A stretch of 32,769 nt of DNA, from assembly GCA_035576205.1 (NCBI GenBank), contig DATLWR010000082.1, forward strand, positions 1 through 32,769. Reading direction: 5' to 3'. The DNA is from DATLWR01 sp035576205 (GTDB lineage: Bacteria; Pseudomonadota; Zetaproteobacteria; Mariprofundales; Mariprofundaceae). Shown here one piece after another: positions 16,321-24,837 of the stretch. A model generated the notes under the pieces. The model was given only the letters and a program-made list of their open reading frames with translations. It was not told the origin of the DNA and did not search any database. Numbering within the stretch: the first letter of the stretch is position 1; each line of letters begins with the position of its first letter. The translations under genes and the position numbers were made by a program.

Positions 16321-16860
16321 ATGGCAGATGTTGTTCCTGTTCTGATTACTGGGGTGATCACAATTTTTGGCTGGTATGCTACGTATGCATACGCAAAGCT
16401 TCGCGAAGATCGAACGCGGCGATTGGATTTGTTTCTCCAACTTCGTGCGAGACAGATTGAGGAGTTGTACGGCCCTCTTCTGAGTCTAATCGAACAGGTG
16501 TTCAACGTGTGGCAGGTAAGAGAAAATGTATTGAGGGGAACGTCTTGTTCAGAGGAAGACCAGCGAAAAATCCGGGAGTTTTTTTGGCTGAATTATTTCA
16601 CGCCGCTCCATCAGGATATCGGGAAGCTGTTACGGACAAAACTCTACCTTCTCGAGGGCGGAATCCTTCCCGAAAGCTTTAATCAGTACCTCGAACATGC
16701 CACACAAGAGGAGTGTCAGCATCGGTTATGGTCTGAACTCGGCATTGATACATCCAAGGTCCAAGGTCGCAGGTGGCCACAGGAGTTTCACAGGGATGTT
16801 AAGGATACCCTCGATCGTCTGATGCAGGACTACCAGTCGGGAATGACTCGATTGGCGTAG
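16321..16860 (+). CDS. orphan membrane-anchored protein, AT-rich
   Basis: I recognise no family in these 179 residues. One membrane helix spans about residues 4-26 (VVPVLITGVITIFGWYATYAYA), followed at once by a charged, helical stretch (KLREDRTRRLDLFLQLRARQ) that looks like a coiled coil or amphipathic linker, and a mostly helical C-terminal domain. AGGAAGG five bases upstream supports the ATG. By hand count the first 120 bases are about 46% GC, clearly below the neighbours, and AT-rich sequence starts just after ppk; this suggests acquisition by transfer. It converges with the cytochrome gene, leaving 17 bp between the two. Confidence 0.75.
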   Translation: MADVVPVLITGVITIFGWYATYAYAKLREDRTRRLDLFLQLRARQIEELYGPLLSLIEQVFNVWQVRENVLRGTSCSEEDQRKIREFFWLNYFTPLHQDIGKLLRTKLYLLEGGILPESFNQYLEHATQEECQHRLWSELGIDTSKVQGRRWPQEFHRDVKDTLDRLMQDYQSGMTRLA

Positions 16861-16877
16861 CGTTGATAGTGCGGGTA

Positions 16878-17231
16878 TCAGTTCAGGGTTTTCAGGAATT
16901 CGATAACGTCGGCCCGCTTTTTATCGTCCTTCATGATGGGCATCGCCGGCATGGTCATGCCGTATCTGTTGCTCTCGCGCAGTTTTCTGGCGTATTCGTC
17001 CGTCTTGACCAGTTCGGACGGATCCTTCAGCCAGGCATCGATCCATTCGATGCTGCGCCGCTTCGTGATGCCGGCCAGCCCCGGGCCGATTTTGTCCGCC
17101 GAAGTGCTGTTGTGGCAGTGCGAACATATCTCGCTGAAAATCCTTTCGCCATCCGTTGCATCCGCCGCCTGTGCAGCCGACACCGATACGAACATTCCGC
17201 AGGCAACCGCCACCCACTGCAATACCTTCAT
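16878..17231 (-). CDS. small periplasmic c-type cytochrome
   Basis: A 117-residue monohaem class I cytochrome c. A signal peptide (MKVLQWVAVACGMFVSVSAAQA, residues 1-22) is followed by the haem site CSHCH near residue 36, the GPGLAG segment near 50 and a distal Met in the MTMPAMPIM region near 93-101. The size and layout resemble soluble electron carriers such as cytochrome c5/c551-like proteins; the redox partners cannot be told. The ATG at 17231 is chosen because GGAGGGAGGG lies immediately upstream and the signal peptide begins there. It stands alone between ppx and the AT-rich gene. Confidence 0.9.
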   Translation of the reverse strand: MKVLQWVAVACGMFVSVSAAQAADATDGERIFSEICSHCHNSTSADKIGPGLAGITKRRSIEWIDAWLKDPSELVKTDEYARKLRESNRYGMTMPAMPIMKDDKKRADVIEFLKTLN

Positions 17232-17333
17232 ATCCCTCCCTCCTGGAAAGATGCATCTTCGGTACAACATAACCGGCATATCCGGCTCGCGCAAGCAACG
17301 GCACGGGATTCACGTGATGTCGAGGGGGGGCGA

Positions 17334-18851
17334 TCAGGCGGTTGTCGCGAGATCGATCTTGAGCGCTTTGCCGAATGCCTTTTCGAAATAGTCAGCGGTT
17401 TTCAGGCAGGCCCAGCGCTCCAGCAGCAGGTCGCCTTCGCCTTCCAGTTGCAGGCTGAGGTGCTGGTCGTGCATGACGGCGTGCACGGTGGCGACACGCG
17501 AGCGCCGCTCCTTGTCCAGCGCGATGCCCATGCGTAACAGGGCACTGAGTTGCCAGACGGTCTTGCGTTCGGAATCGGAGAGATCGGAGGCGTCCTTGTG
17601 GTCGGAGGTCGGCGAGCCCTTGCGCTGGTAACGCACGATGCGCGACAGGATCTTGCGCTCGTCGTCGGAGAGGCCGACCAGTGACGAGACGGAGATCATG
17701 TAGGCGGCATGGCGATGATGGCCGTCGACACTGATGTACATGCCGATCTCGTGCACGAGGGCGGCGATCTCCAGCAAGAGACGCTCGGGAAGTCCCAGCT
17801 TGTGCAGAGCCAGCGTCTGGTCGAACAGGCTGAGGCTCAGTCTGGCGACGGTTGCGGCGTGCTGCTGGTCCACGTGGTACTTGCTCTTCAACGATTTGGC
17901 CCAGGCGATCAGGTGATTGCGGCGCGATTTCGAAGTGATCTCGGCGTTGTCCTGCATGTCGATCAGTACGCCGTCGAGCAGGCTGGCATCGGGCATTGCA
18001 AGCTGCTGGGCACCGGAGAGCTGCATCACTTCGTGGATTACCATCGCTGCCGGCAGGATGACGTCGGCGCGGTCGGGCCGAAGGCCGAGATCGCGGACGC
18101 GTTCCTCGAAGCTCATTTTCGAGAGCTGCTTGATCAGCTGCTTCAGTTCCTTGCGGTCGATCTGCGTGGCCGAGCCTGCACCGAGCAGTTTCTGGCCCAT
18201 CTCGCCGATGGCGGTGGCATTGCCGCCGGTGGCCACGCAGAGCTCCGGTGTCCGCTCGCCCACCAGCTCGCGTAGCTTGCGTTCCATGCCTTCAAGGTAT
18301 TCGCCGAGCAGGCGGGTGAAATCCTTTTCTCCGCTGAACATCTCCAAGAGCCGCACGGTACCGAGCTTCAGGCTCTGGGCAGCGACCACCTGGCCGTCGT
18401 CGCACAGCGTGATCTCGACGCTGCCGCCGCCAATATCGATAAGCAGGGAGAACTTGCCCGACAGGTCGACCCGGCGGGCGATCGAGGTCTGCACCAGCCT
18501 CGCTTCTTCCTCGCCGCTGATCGTCTGCAGGCGGACGCCTGTGGCGTGGTCGATGCGGCGGATCAGCTCCTGGCTGTTGACGGCATCGCGCATGGCACTG
18601 GTGGCGATGGCGTTGATGCGGCTGACGCCGTGCTGGTCGAGCAGGCGCCGGAAGCTCTGGAAGGCAGCGACAGCATCGTCCATGGTCGATTCACTGAAGC
18701 GCCCGCTGGTGAATGCGTCATGGCCGAGCCGTACCGGCTCGCGCTGGCGAATCAACAGCTTCGGATTGCCATCCTCGCCCGGAGAGGCGATACCGAGCCG
18801 GAACGCATTGGAGCCGACATCGATCGCCGCGATGAGAGGAAGCTCAGGCAA
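17334..18851 (-). CDS. ppx: exopolyphosphatase / Ppx-GppA phosphatase
   Basis: Ppx/GppA enzymes remove terminal phosphate from polyphosphate, or the 5' phosphate from pppGpp. The 505 residues contain the actin-like ATPase-fold motifs DVGSNAFRL (11-19) and DIGGGSVEI (139-147), the catalytic Glu in the SGEEEAR segment (112-118), and the C-terminal HD-like domain (LVHEIGMYI, 365-373). Whether it is mainly Ppx or GppA cannot be told, but the position after phoU and near ppk argues for polyphosphate turnover. It starts with TTG, 7 bp after the phoU stop, so it is the last gene of the porin-pst-phoU series. The rare start and lack of a good Shine-Dalgarno suggest low, coupled expression. Confidence 0.93.
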   Translation of the reverse strand: MPELPLIAAIDVGSNAFRLGIASPGEDGNPKLLIRQREPVRLGHDAFTSGRFSESTMDDAVAAFQSFRRLLDQHGVSRINAIATSAMRDAVNSQELIRRIDHATGVRLQTISGEEEARLVQTSIARRVDLSGKFSLLIDIGGGSVEITLCDDGQVVAAQSLKLGTVRLLEMFSGEKDFTRLLGEYLEGMERKLRELVGERTPELCVATGGNATAIGEMGQKLLGAGSATQIDRKELKQLIKQLSKMSFEERVRDLGLRPDRADVILPAAMVIHEVMQLSGAQQLAMPDASLLDGVLIDMQDNAEITSKSRRNHLIAWAKSLKSKYHVDQQHAATVARLSLSLFDQTLALHKLGLPERLLLEIAALVHEIGMYISVDGHHRHAAYMISVSSLVGLSDDERKILSRIVRYQRKGSPTSDHKDASDLSDSERKTVWQLSALLRMGIALDKERRSRVATVHAVMHDQHLSLQLEGEGDLLLERWACLKTADYFEKAFGKALKIDLATTA

Positions 18852-18858
18852 ACGACAC

Positions 18859-19566
18859 TCAGCTGGCCGTCTGCTTTTCCTTCAGCAGCGCTGCTGCCGA
18901 ATCATGGTCGACGTGGCGGATATCGTGGCCCTTGACGATGTAGATAGCCATCTCGGCGATGTTGGTGGCGTGGTCGCCGATACGCTCGAGGTTCTTGGCG
19001 ATGCCGGAGGCAAGGATGCCGGCCGAAATTTCGCGCGGGTCCTCGAGCATGTAGGTGATCACTTCACGCTGCACGCCGTGGTAGAGATCGTCGACATGCT
19101 TGTCACCCTGCACGACCTCCAGTGCCAGCTGCACATCGCTGCGGGTCAGCGCGTCGAGAGCCCGGTTGACCTGCGAGACGACGCGGTTGCCCAGCGCCTC
19201 CAGCGTGGAGAGGTGGGTCAGCGGGTTGTCCTGACTCTTGATGGTGGCTTCGGCGATGCCTTCGGCCAGGTCGCCCATGCGCTCGAGATCGGTGACGATC
19301 TTGATGGTGGCGATGATAAAGCGCAGATCGTTGGCGGCGGGCTGCCGGCGCACCAGCATGGCACGGGTCATCTCGTCGCACTCGACCTCCAGCGCGTTGA
19401 TCGCCTTGTCGGCCTCGATGACCTTGCGGGCTACAGCCATGTCCTGTTTCAGCAGCGCTTCCATGCAGCGGGTGATGGAATCCTCCACCAGGCCGCCCAT
19501 GCCGAGGATCATATCCCGCAGCTTGGTCATCTCGCTCTCGAAACGCTTCATTGTATGTTCGGTCAT
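18859..19566 (-). CDS. phoU: phosphate signalling protein PhoU
   Basis: PhoU is a cytosolic protein that links the Pst transporter to the PhoR kinase and keeps the Pho response off when Pi is ample. The 235 residues show two PhoU three-helix repeats, with the metal-binding-type motifs EADKAINALEVECDE and later ERIGDHATNIAEMAIY (second repeat, near residue 205). I chose the ATG at 19566 because GGGGAG stands seven bases upstream; a TTG five codons earlier lacks a site. It follows pstB by about 26 bp, the classical arrangement. Confidence 0.96.
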   Translation of the reverse strand: MTEHTMKRFESEMTKLRDMILGMGGLVEDSITRCMEALLKQDMAVARKVIEADKAINALEVECDEMTRAMLVRRQPAANDLRFIIATIKIVTDLERMGDLAEGIAEATIKSQDNPLTHLSTLEALGNRVVSQVNRALDALTRSDVQLALEVVQGDKHVDDLYHGVQREVITYMLEDPREISAGILASGIAKNLERIGDHATNIAEMAIYIVKGHDIRHVDHDSAAALLKEKQTAS

Positions 19567-19592
19567 GATGTTTCTCCCCAATCTCTTCCCGC

Positions 19593-20372
19593 TCAGCCGA
19601 AGCGGCCGGTGATGTAGTCTTCCGTCTGCTGGTTCTTCGGCATGGTGAAAATTTCATCCGTATTGCCGGCCTCGATGATCTTGCCCATGTAGAAGAAAAC
19701 TGTGCTGTCCGACACACGGGCAGCCTGCTGCATGTTGTGCGTGACGATGACGATGGTGTATTGCTGTTTCAGTTCGTCGATCAGCTCCTCGATCTTGGTC
19801 GTGGCGATCGGGTCCAGTGCCGAGCAGGGCTCGTCCATCAGAATCACTTCCGGCTCGACGGCGATGGCGCGGGCGATGCACAGGCGCTGCTGCTGGCCGC
19901 CGGAGAGCGCCGTGCCCGGCTTCTTCAGCATGTCCTTCACTTCATCCCACAGGGCTGCACCGCGCAATGCCTTCTCGACCCGATCCTCGGTCTCGGCCTT
20001 GTCCTTGATGCCGTGCAGCTTCATGCCGTAGGCGATGTTGTCGAAAATGCTCATCGGGAAGGGGGTCGGCTTCTGGAAGATCATGCCGACCCGATGGCGC
20101 AGGTTCAGCGCCGGCACCGACGGATCGAGGATGTTCTCACCATCCAGCAACAGCTCGCCCTCGGCACGATGGCCCTTGTAGAGGCTGAACATGCGGTTGT
20201 AGCAGCGGATGTGCGTCGACTTGCCGCAGCCGGACGGGCCGATGAAGGCGGTCACCTTGTTCTTGGCAATATCGAGGGTGTTGTCGAACAGCACCTGCTT
20301 GTCGCCATAATAGAAATTGAGGTTGCGGACAGAGATTGTCACTTCGTTTTCCGCGACGTTGCTATCGCTCAC
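19593..20372 (-). CDS. pstB: phosphate ABC transporter ATP-binding protein
   Basis: PstB powers Pi import through PstCA. The 259 residues contain Walker A GPSGCGKST (45-53), the Q-loop FQKPTPFP near 99-106, the ABC signature LSGGQQQR (156-163), Walker B ILMDEP (177-182) and the switch His in VTHNMQQA. In the stretch after Walker A it reads HIRCYNRM where most PstBs have LLRCFNRM; this is a mild variation. The GTG start overlaps the pstA stop (GTGA), with AGGAG six bases before. Confidence 0.98.
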   Translation of the reverse strand: MSDSNVAENEVTISVRNLNFYYGDKQVLFDNTLDIAKNKVTAFIGPSGCGKSTHIRCYNRMFSLYKGHRAEGELLLDGENILDPSVPALNLRHRVGMIFQKPTPFPMSIFDNIAYGMKLHGIKDKAETEDRVEKALRGAALWDEVKDMLKKPGTALSGGQQQRLCIARAIAVEPEVILMDEPCSALDPIATTKIEELIDELKQQYTIVIVTHNMQQAARVSDSTVFFYMGKIIEAGNTDEIFTMPKNQQTEDYITGRFG

Positions 20373-21214
20373 TGTGTTCTCCTGGTGCGCACGACGTAGC
20401 GCATGATGATGGTGACCACCAGAACGGAGATGGTGATCAGAAAGGCCGCACCCCAGGCCAGCGTATGCCAGTCGTCATACGGGCTCATGGCGTAGTTGAA
20501 TAGCGTGACGGTCAGGTTAGCCATCGGCTCGTTCAGCGAATGCGACCAATAGGGGCTGTTGAGTGCCGTGAACAGCAGCGGTGCCGTTTCGCCGGCCACG
20601 CGCGCGATCGCCAGCATGATGCCGGTGATCATGCCCGCCTTGGCGGCGCGGAAAATGACCGACAGCATCATCCTCCAGTAAGGGGAACCGAGCGCCAGTG
20701 CCGCTTCGCGCATTTCGTTCGGGACCAGGCGCAGCATCTCCTCGGTGGTGCGCACGACGACCGGCAGCATGATGATCGCCAGTGCCGCAGCACCGGCAAA
20801 ACCGGAGAAGTTGCCCATCGTCTTGACGATCACGAGGTAGATGAAGACGCCGATCACGATCGACGGGGCGGAAACAAGAATATCCGACAGGCTGCGCACG
20901 ATGTTGGCGAAAGGATGGGTCTTGCCGAACTCGGCCAGATAGGTGCCGGCGAGAACGCCGGCCGGTATGGCCATGAGCGCTGCCGCTGCGGTCATGATGA
21001 AGGTGCCGAGGATGGCATTGCCCAGGCCGCCGCCTTCCATGCCGGGAGGGGAGGGAAGTTCGGTGAAGAAGGACCAGTTGATGGCCGCCAGTCCCTTGAT
21101 GGCGACATCGATGAGAATCCAGGCCAGCATGATAATGCCCAGCATCGCCGCAGCGGTGGAGGCGACCATGACAATGCTGTTGATGGCAATACGGCGTTGG
21201 CGATTCGAAGCCAT
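20369..21214 (-). CDS. pstA: phosphate ABC transporter permease PstA
   Basis: An inner-membrane permease of about 281 residues with six membrane helices; with PstC it forms the Pi channel. The PstB-docking EAA loop is seen as EAALALGSPYWRMML, and the conserved ARVAGETAPLLF follows. I chose the ATG right after the pstC stop (beginning MASNRQRR) rather than the upstream GTG at 21265, which lies inside pstC. The pstC stop and this ATG are separated by one base, next to a G-run, so coupling is tight. Its end overlaps pstB. Confidence 0.96.
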   Translation of the reverse strand: MASNRQRRIAINSIVMVASTAAAMLGIIMLAWILIDVAIKGLAAINWSFFTELPSPPGMEGGGLGNAILGTFIMTAAAALMAIPAGVLAGTYLAEFGKTHPFANIVRSLSDILVSAPSIVIGVFIYLVIVKTMGNFSGFAGAAALAIIMLPVVVRTTEEMLRLVPNEMREAALALGSPYWRMMLSVIFRAAKAGMITGIMLAIARVAGETAPLLFTALNSPYWSHSLNEPMANLTVTLFNYAMSPYDDWHTLAWGAAFLITISVLVVTIIMRYVVRTRRTQ

Positions 21215-21215
21215 C

Positions 21216-22199
21216 TCAGCCCCCCTTCTGCCGGTTGCCGGCGCGCAACCACAACTGGGCCGCACCCAGGATGATGAAGGTGATCACGAACAGCACGAGG
21301 CCCAGTTCGATCAGTGATGCGAGATAAACGTCGCCGTCGGCTTCGGTGAATTCGTTGGCCAGTGTCGAGGCGATGGAATTGCCTGGCGCAAAGAGCGACC
21401 AGGAGAGGTGGTAGGCATTACCGATCACGAAGGTGACGGCCATGGTCTCGCCCAGTGCACGGCCGAGGCCGAGGAAAACGGCGCCGACCACGCCTTTCTT
21501 GCCGTAGGGGATCACTACATCACGCACCACCTCCCAGGTGGTGCAGCCGAGGCCGTAGGCGGCCTCCTTCAGCGGTTGCGGGGTCATCAGGAAGATGTCG
21601 CGGGTCACCGAGCTGATGAACGGGATGATCATCAGCGCCAGTACGAGGCCGGCGGTCAGCATGCCGATGCCCATGGAAGGGCCGGAGAAGAACGGCAGGA
21701 AACCGAAATGGTTCTGCAGCCACGGCTGCACATGCTCGGACATCAGCGGGGCTACCACGAACAGACCCCACATGCCGTAAACGATACTGGGGATGGCGGC
21801 AAGCAGCTCGATGGCGGTGCCGACCGGGGTGCGGAGCCAGTGTGGCGCGATTTCCGAGAGGTAGAGGGCAATGCCGATGCTGAGGGGAATGGCGATCAGC
21901 ATGGCGATCAGTGTGGAGACCAGCGTGCCGACGATGGCGATCATCGCGCCGAATTTTTCCGTGACCGGATTCCAGTCGGTACTGGTCAAAAAGCCGAAGC
22001 CGAACTTGTGGACGGCCGGCTGCGATTCCTGCCAGAGGACATAGAGAATGGAAATGAACAGCAGGGCAAGACCGGTGGCGAACAGCCAGGTCAGGCCCTT
22101 GAAAATGTTGTCGGAGTAATCCCTGGCCGGTTTGGGGCGGATCGTCGTCGTCATGGCTTCGAACTCTGCCTCCATCGCGCTGTTTTGCATCGTGCTCAT
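21216..22199 (-). CDS. pstC: phosphate ABC transporter permease PstC
   Basis: An inner-membrane permease of 327 residues. A cytoplasmic tail of about 30 residues is followed by membrane helices from about 34, the periplasmic DWNPVTEKFGA segment (75-85) typical of PstC, and the EAA loop KEAAYGLGCTTWEVV (211-225). The conserved GLGRALGETMAVTFVIG lies at 244-260. GGAG eight bases before the ATG at 22199 supports the start. About 208 bp and a hairpin separate it from pstS, so its expression may be lower than that of the binding protein. Confidence 0.96.
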   Translation of the reverse strand: MSTMQNSAMEAEFEAMTTTIRPKPARDYSDNIFKGLTWLFATGLALLFISILYVLWQESQPAVHKFGFGFLTSTDWNPVTEKFGAMIAIVGTLVSTLIAMLIAIPLSIGIALYLSEIAPHWLRTPVGTAIELLAAIPSIVYGMWGLFVVAPLMSEHVQPWLQNHFGFLPFFSGPSMGIGMLTAGLVLALMIIPFISSVTRDIFLMTPQPLKEAAYGLGCTTWEVVRDVVIPYGKKGVVGAVFLGLGRALGETMAVTFVIGNAYHLSWSLFAPGNSIASTLANEFTEADGDVYLASLIELGLVLFVITFIILGAAQLWLRAGNRQKGG

Positions 22200-22347
22200 T
22201 CAGGGTGCTCCGTCACGTTGTCGGTCGTCCTTGGAAAACTGGAGGCCTTCCGGGCCGCCTGCTTCCTGCAATGATTTGCAGTTTCAGAGGATGATCGCTA
22301 CGGGCGAATCATCGAATCTTCACAAAGTTGTTCTCTTGGAGCAAGTA

Positions 22348-22373
22348 GGGGCCGGGTTTTCAGGCCCGGCCCC
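22348..22373 (-). terminator. hairpin between pstS and pstC
   Basis: A 9-bp perfect stem, GGGGCCGGG with CCCGGCCCC around an 8-nt loop, lies in the 208-bp gap after pstS. No long T-run follows on the minus strand, so it is more likely a partial terminator or an RNA-stabilising 3' hairpin that lets pstS exceed pstCAB. Confidence 0.6.
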
Positions 22374-22407
22374 TTCCTGCAATGTCGGCCCTGAGGCCGT
22401 CAGTGGC

Positions 22408-23442
22408 TTACTTCCAGACGGACTTGCCGTGCGTGTCCTTCATCTCCTTCGACCAGGTCTTCTCGACCATGTCGACGACGCTCTTCGGCATCGGCACGTA
22501 GTCCAGATCCTCAGCCGCCTTGCCGCCGTTCTCGTAGCTCCAGTTGAGGAACTTCAGAACTTCGCGAGCCTGCTCGGCATTGTCCTGGCTCTTGTACATC
22601 AGGATGAAAGAAGCGCCGGTGATCGGCCAGGACTTCGCGCCCGGCTGGTCGGTCAGCACCATGTAGTAGCCCTTGGCGTGCTTCCAGTCAGCGCCAGCAG
22701 CGGCAGCCTGGAAGTTCTCGGAGGTCGGAGCCACAGCATTGCCTTCGTGGTTGATCAGCTTCACGGAAGCCATGTGGTTCTGCAGCGCATAGGCGTACTC
22801 GACGTAGCCGATGGAGCCCGGCACCTTGCCGACGAAAGCGGCAACGCCTTCGTTGCCCTTACCGCCCAGGCCAACCGGCCATGCGACGGACTTGTCGTTA
22901 CCGACGCTGTCCTTCCAGGTCTTGCTGACCTTGGAGAGGTAGTTCGTGAAGATCCAGGTGGTGCCGGAACCGTCAGCGCGGTGAACCACGGCGATGTCGG
23001 TATCAGGCAGGTTCACGCCCGGGTTCAGCTTGGCGATGGCCGCGTCGTTCCACTTGGTGATCTTGTTCAGGTAGATGTCAGCCAGCACGTCGCCCGACAG
23101 GGTCAGCTGGTTGGCACCGATACCGGAAACGTTCACGACCGGCACTACGCCGCCCATGATCATCGGCCACTGCATCAGGCCGGCCGCATCGAGCTCTTCC
23201 GGCTGCAGCGGGGCGTCGGAAGCACCGAAATCGACGGTCTTGGCCTTGATCTGCTTGATGCCGCCGCCGGAACCGATCGACTGGTAGTTCAGCTGAACGC
23301 CGGTCTTCTTGTTGTATTCAAAGGCCCACTTGGAGTAGACCGGGTACGGGAAGGTTGCGCCGGCACCGGTGATGGTGGCAGCTGCCTGCGCCTGCATGGC
23401 GAAAGCGAGGGTCGCAATGGTTGCCATGATGAACTTTTTCAT
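22408..23442 (-). CDS. pstS: phosphate-binding periplasmic protein
   Basis: PstS captures Pi in the periplasm and delivers it to PstCAB. The 344 residues begin with a signal peptide (about 1-21, MKKFIMATIATLAFAMQAQA). The mature N-terminus ITGAGATFPYPVYSKW is the family signature, and Pi-contacting segments follow: GSGGGIKQI (about 57-65), DFGASDAPL and RADGSGTTWIF. AAAGGAG precedes the ATG. No Pho box lies in the 78-bp gap before it, so it depends on the promoter upstream of the porin. Confidence 0.97.
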   Translation of the reverse strand: MKKFIMATIATLAFAMQAQAAATITGAGATFPYPVYSKWAFEYNKKTGVQLNYQSIGSGGGIKQIKAKTVDFGASDAPLQPEELDAAGLMQWPMIMGGVVPVVNVSGIGANQLTLSGDVLADIYLNKITKWNDAAIAKLNPGVNLPDTDIAVVHRADGSGTTWIFTNYLSKVSKTWKDSVGNDKSVAWPVGLGGKGNEGVAAFVGKVPGSIGYVEYAYALQNHMASVKLINHEGNAVAPTSENFQAAAAGADWKHAKGYYMVLTDQPGAKSWPITGASFILMYKSQDNAEQAREVLKFLNWSYENGGKAAEDLDYVPMPKSVVDMVEKTWSKEMKDTHGKSVWK

Positions 23443-23478
23443 GAGATTGCTCCTTTCTTTGGATTGGGATCAGAAGAA

Positions 23479-23506
23479 CAAGGCCGGGGTTGCGCCCCCG
23501 GCCTTG
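23479..23506 (-). terminator. hairpin between porin and pstS
   Basis: CAAGGCCGGGG and its exact complement CCCCGGCCTTG form an 11-bp stem with a 6-nt loop, directly after the porin gene. On the minus strand only TTCTTCT follows, so termination is probably partial and the pst genes receive read-through. Confidence 0.65.
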
Positions 23507-23520
23507 TCATTTTCAGACAA

Positions 23521-24678
23521 TTAGAACGCCACCTGCGAGTACAGACCGTAACGGGTGTCCTTGCGGGTATTCGTCGCAGTGCCGCCCATGCCGGTGCCCT
23601 TGGTGTTGTCCATGACCAGAGCCAGGGTTACAGGCTTGATCGGGTGGTATTCCACACCGGCCACGTAGTGGTCGATCTTTTCCTTCGAGGCTGCAGCGAC
23701 GCCACCGAAGGTGCCCTTGTTCTCGACGCGGTCATAGCGGCCGAAGGCGCCGAAGTCGGTGTCCGGGAAGTTCACCCAGCCCCAGACGGTCCAGGCAGTG
23801 CTCTTGACCTGATCGCCAGCTGCTGCAATGGTCGCAAAGCCGCTGGTGATGTTGCCGCCGTGGCTCTTGAAGACGTTAGCAGCGGTCTTGTTGTCGTCCT
23901 TGTTGCTCAGGTAGTTGGCGCCGACGCGGAAGAAGTCGCCCTGACCGTAGCTGGCCATGACCTGCCACATGGTGGACTTGATACCGCTGTTGGTGACGTT
24001 GGCAACGTAGGTCTTGGTGCCGCGGTAGCCGTCGCGGAACTGCAGGTCGACTTCCAGGCCCTCGATCGGGTTGATGCCGATGCGGGAGTTGAAGTCCAGA
24101 CCGTTGGTGGCAGCGCCGTTGCCGTAGCCGGAGCCGTTGGTCTCGGTCAGCCAGTAGTTGACCAGGCCGTCGGCGACCTTGCCGTACAGACCGAGGCCCA
24201 GATCGGACGAGTCGTCGAAGGCGAACTTGTCGACCATGGTGTTCTCGACATAACGATGCTTCCAGAGGCTCTCCTCATGATCAATCCACGGAGTGTGCGA
24301 CTGACCGATGCGCAGCACGGCCTGATCGCCGGCCAGCTTGCCTTCCAGGTAGGCGTACTTCAGGAAGATGTTCTGCTTCTTGCTGCCGAGGTTGGCTTCG
24401 TGCTGCATGTCGGTGGTGACGCGCATGGACCAGTCGCTGTTGAAGATGTACTTCAGGGTGACGTATGCACGCTCAACGTTCAGACCGACGGTCTTGGTGC
24501 TGGTGGTGCCGCCAGCGGTGGTGATGTCAGCCTTGTCTGAGTAGGTGTTCAGGAACAGCAGGCCTTCCATCTTCAGCTTGCTGTCACCATTCTCAGCCAC
24601 CGTCACGCCACCGGCGAAGGCCGGTGCGGTGAAGGCGAGCATGGCAATGGCAGCAGCGGATTTGATCAGTGCTTTCAT
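23521..24678 (-). CDS. outer-membrane porin, likely phosphate-induced
   Basis: A 385-residue outer-membrane beta-barrel. It has a signal peptide (about residues 1-22, MKALIKSAAAIAMLAFTAPAFA), alternating beta-strand sequence throughout and the C-terminal Phe (SQVAF) needed for barrel insertion. It starts the pst series and has a Pho box in front, so a phosphate- or anion-selective role like OprP/OprO or PhoE is likely by context; selectivity cannot be read from the sequence. I chose the ATG at 24678 because GGAG stands eight bases before it, whereas the ATG at 24684 is too close. Confidence 0.88.
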   Translation of the reverse strand: MKALIKSAAAIAMLAFTAPAFAGGVTVAENGDSKLKMEGLLFLNTYSDKADITTAGGTTSTKTVGLNVERAYVTLKYIFNSDWSMRVTTDMQHEANLGSKKQNIFLKYAYLEGKLAGDQAVLRIGQSHTPWIDHEESLWKHRYVENTMVDKFAFDDSSDLGLGLYGKVADGLVNYWLTETNGSGYGNGAATNGLDFNSRIGINPIEGLEVDLQFRDGYRGTKTYVANVTNSGIKSTMWQVMASYGQGDFFRVGANYLSNKDDNKTAANVFKSHGGNITSGFATIAAAGDQVKSTAWTVWGWVNFPDTDFGAFGRYDRVENKGTFGGVAAASKEKIDHYVAGVEYHPIKPVTLALVMDNTKGTGMGGTATNTRKDTRYGLYSQVAF

Positions 24679-24726
24679 TTGCATTTCTCCATCATTGTTT
24701 TTACCCGTTTTCTAGGGATGCGCGGC

Positions 24727-24759
24727 ACTGTAGGTGGGCTTTGTGACATGGTCGTGACA
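24727..24759 (-). promoter_or_regulatory. Pho box and -10 for porin-pst series
   Basis: On the minus strand two TGTCAC half-sites (24759-24754 and 24748-24743) are 11 bp apart. TACAGT (24732-24727) follows after 10 bp as a -10. Transcription would begin near 24720, about 40 bp before the porin ATG. Confidence 0.8.
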
Positions 24760-24779
24760 CGCCATGTCACAATCAGGGT

Positions 24780-24811
24780 TGTCATCGGCATGTCATGGAA
24801 AAGGAAATAAT
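24780..24811 (+). promoter_or_regulatory. Pho box and -10 for cNMP-phoB-phoR operon
   Basis: TGTCAT at 24780-24785 and again at 24791-24796 are 11 bp apart. AATAAT (24806-24811), five of six matches to the -10 consensus, follows after 9 bp. An extra TGTCAC at 24765-24770 is off-register by 4 bp. The site would make phoBR autoregulated. Confidence 0.8.
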
Positions 24812-24837
24812 TCCCCCAACAAAAAGAGGAGTTATAT

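Noticed and set aside
21214..21224. Possible pstC-pstA fusion through the G-run at their junction
   Set aside because: The two frames differ by one base at a homopolymer; the normal two-protein arrangement needs a six-base run, which the separate frames support. A one-base miscount by eye is likelier than a fusion.
22132..24540. Very long plus-strand open frame opposite pstS and the porin
   Set aside because: It mirrors the codon structure of two clear genes on the minus strand, has no domain and no ribosome site; it is a GC-rich shadow frame.
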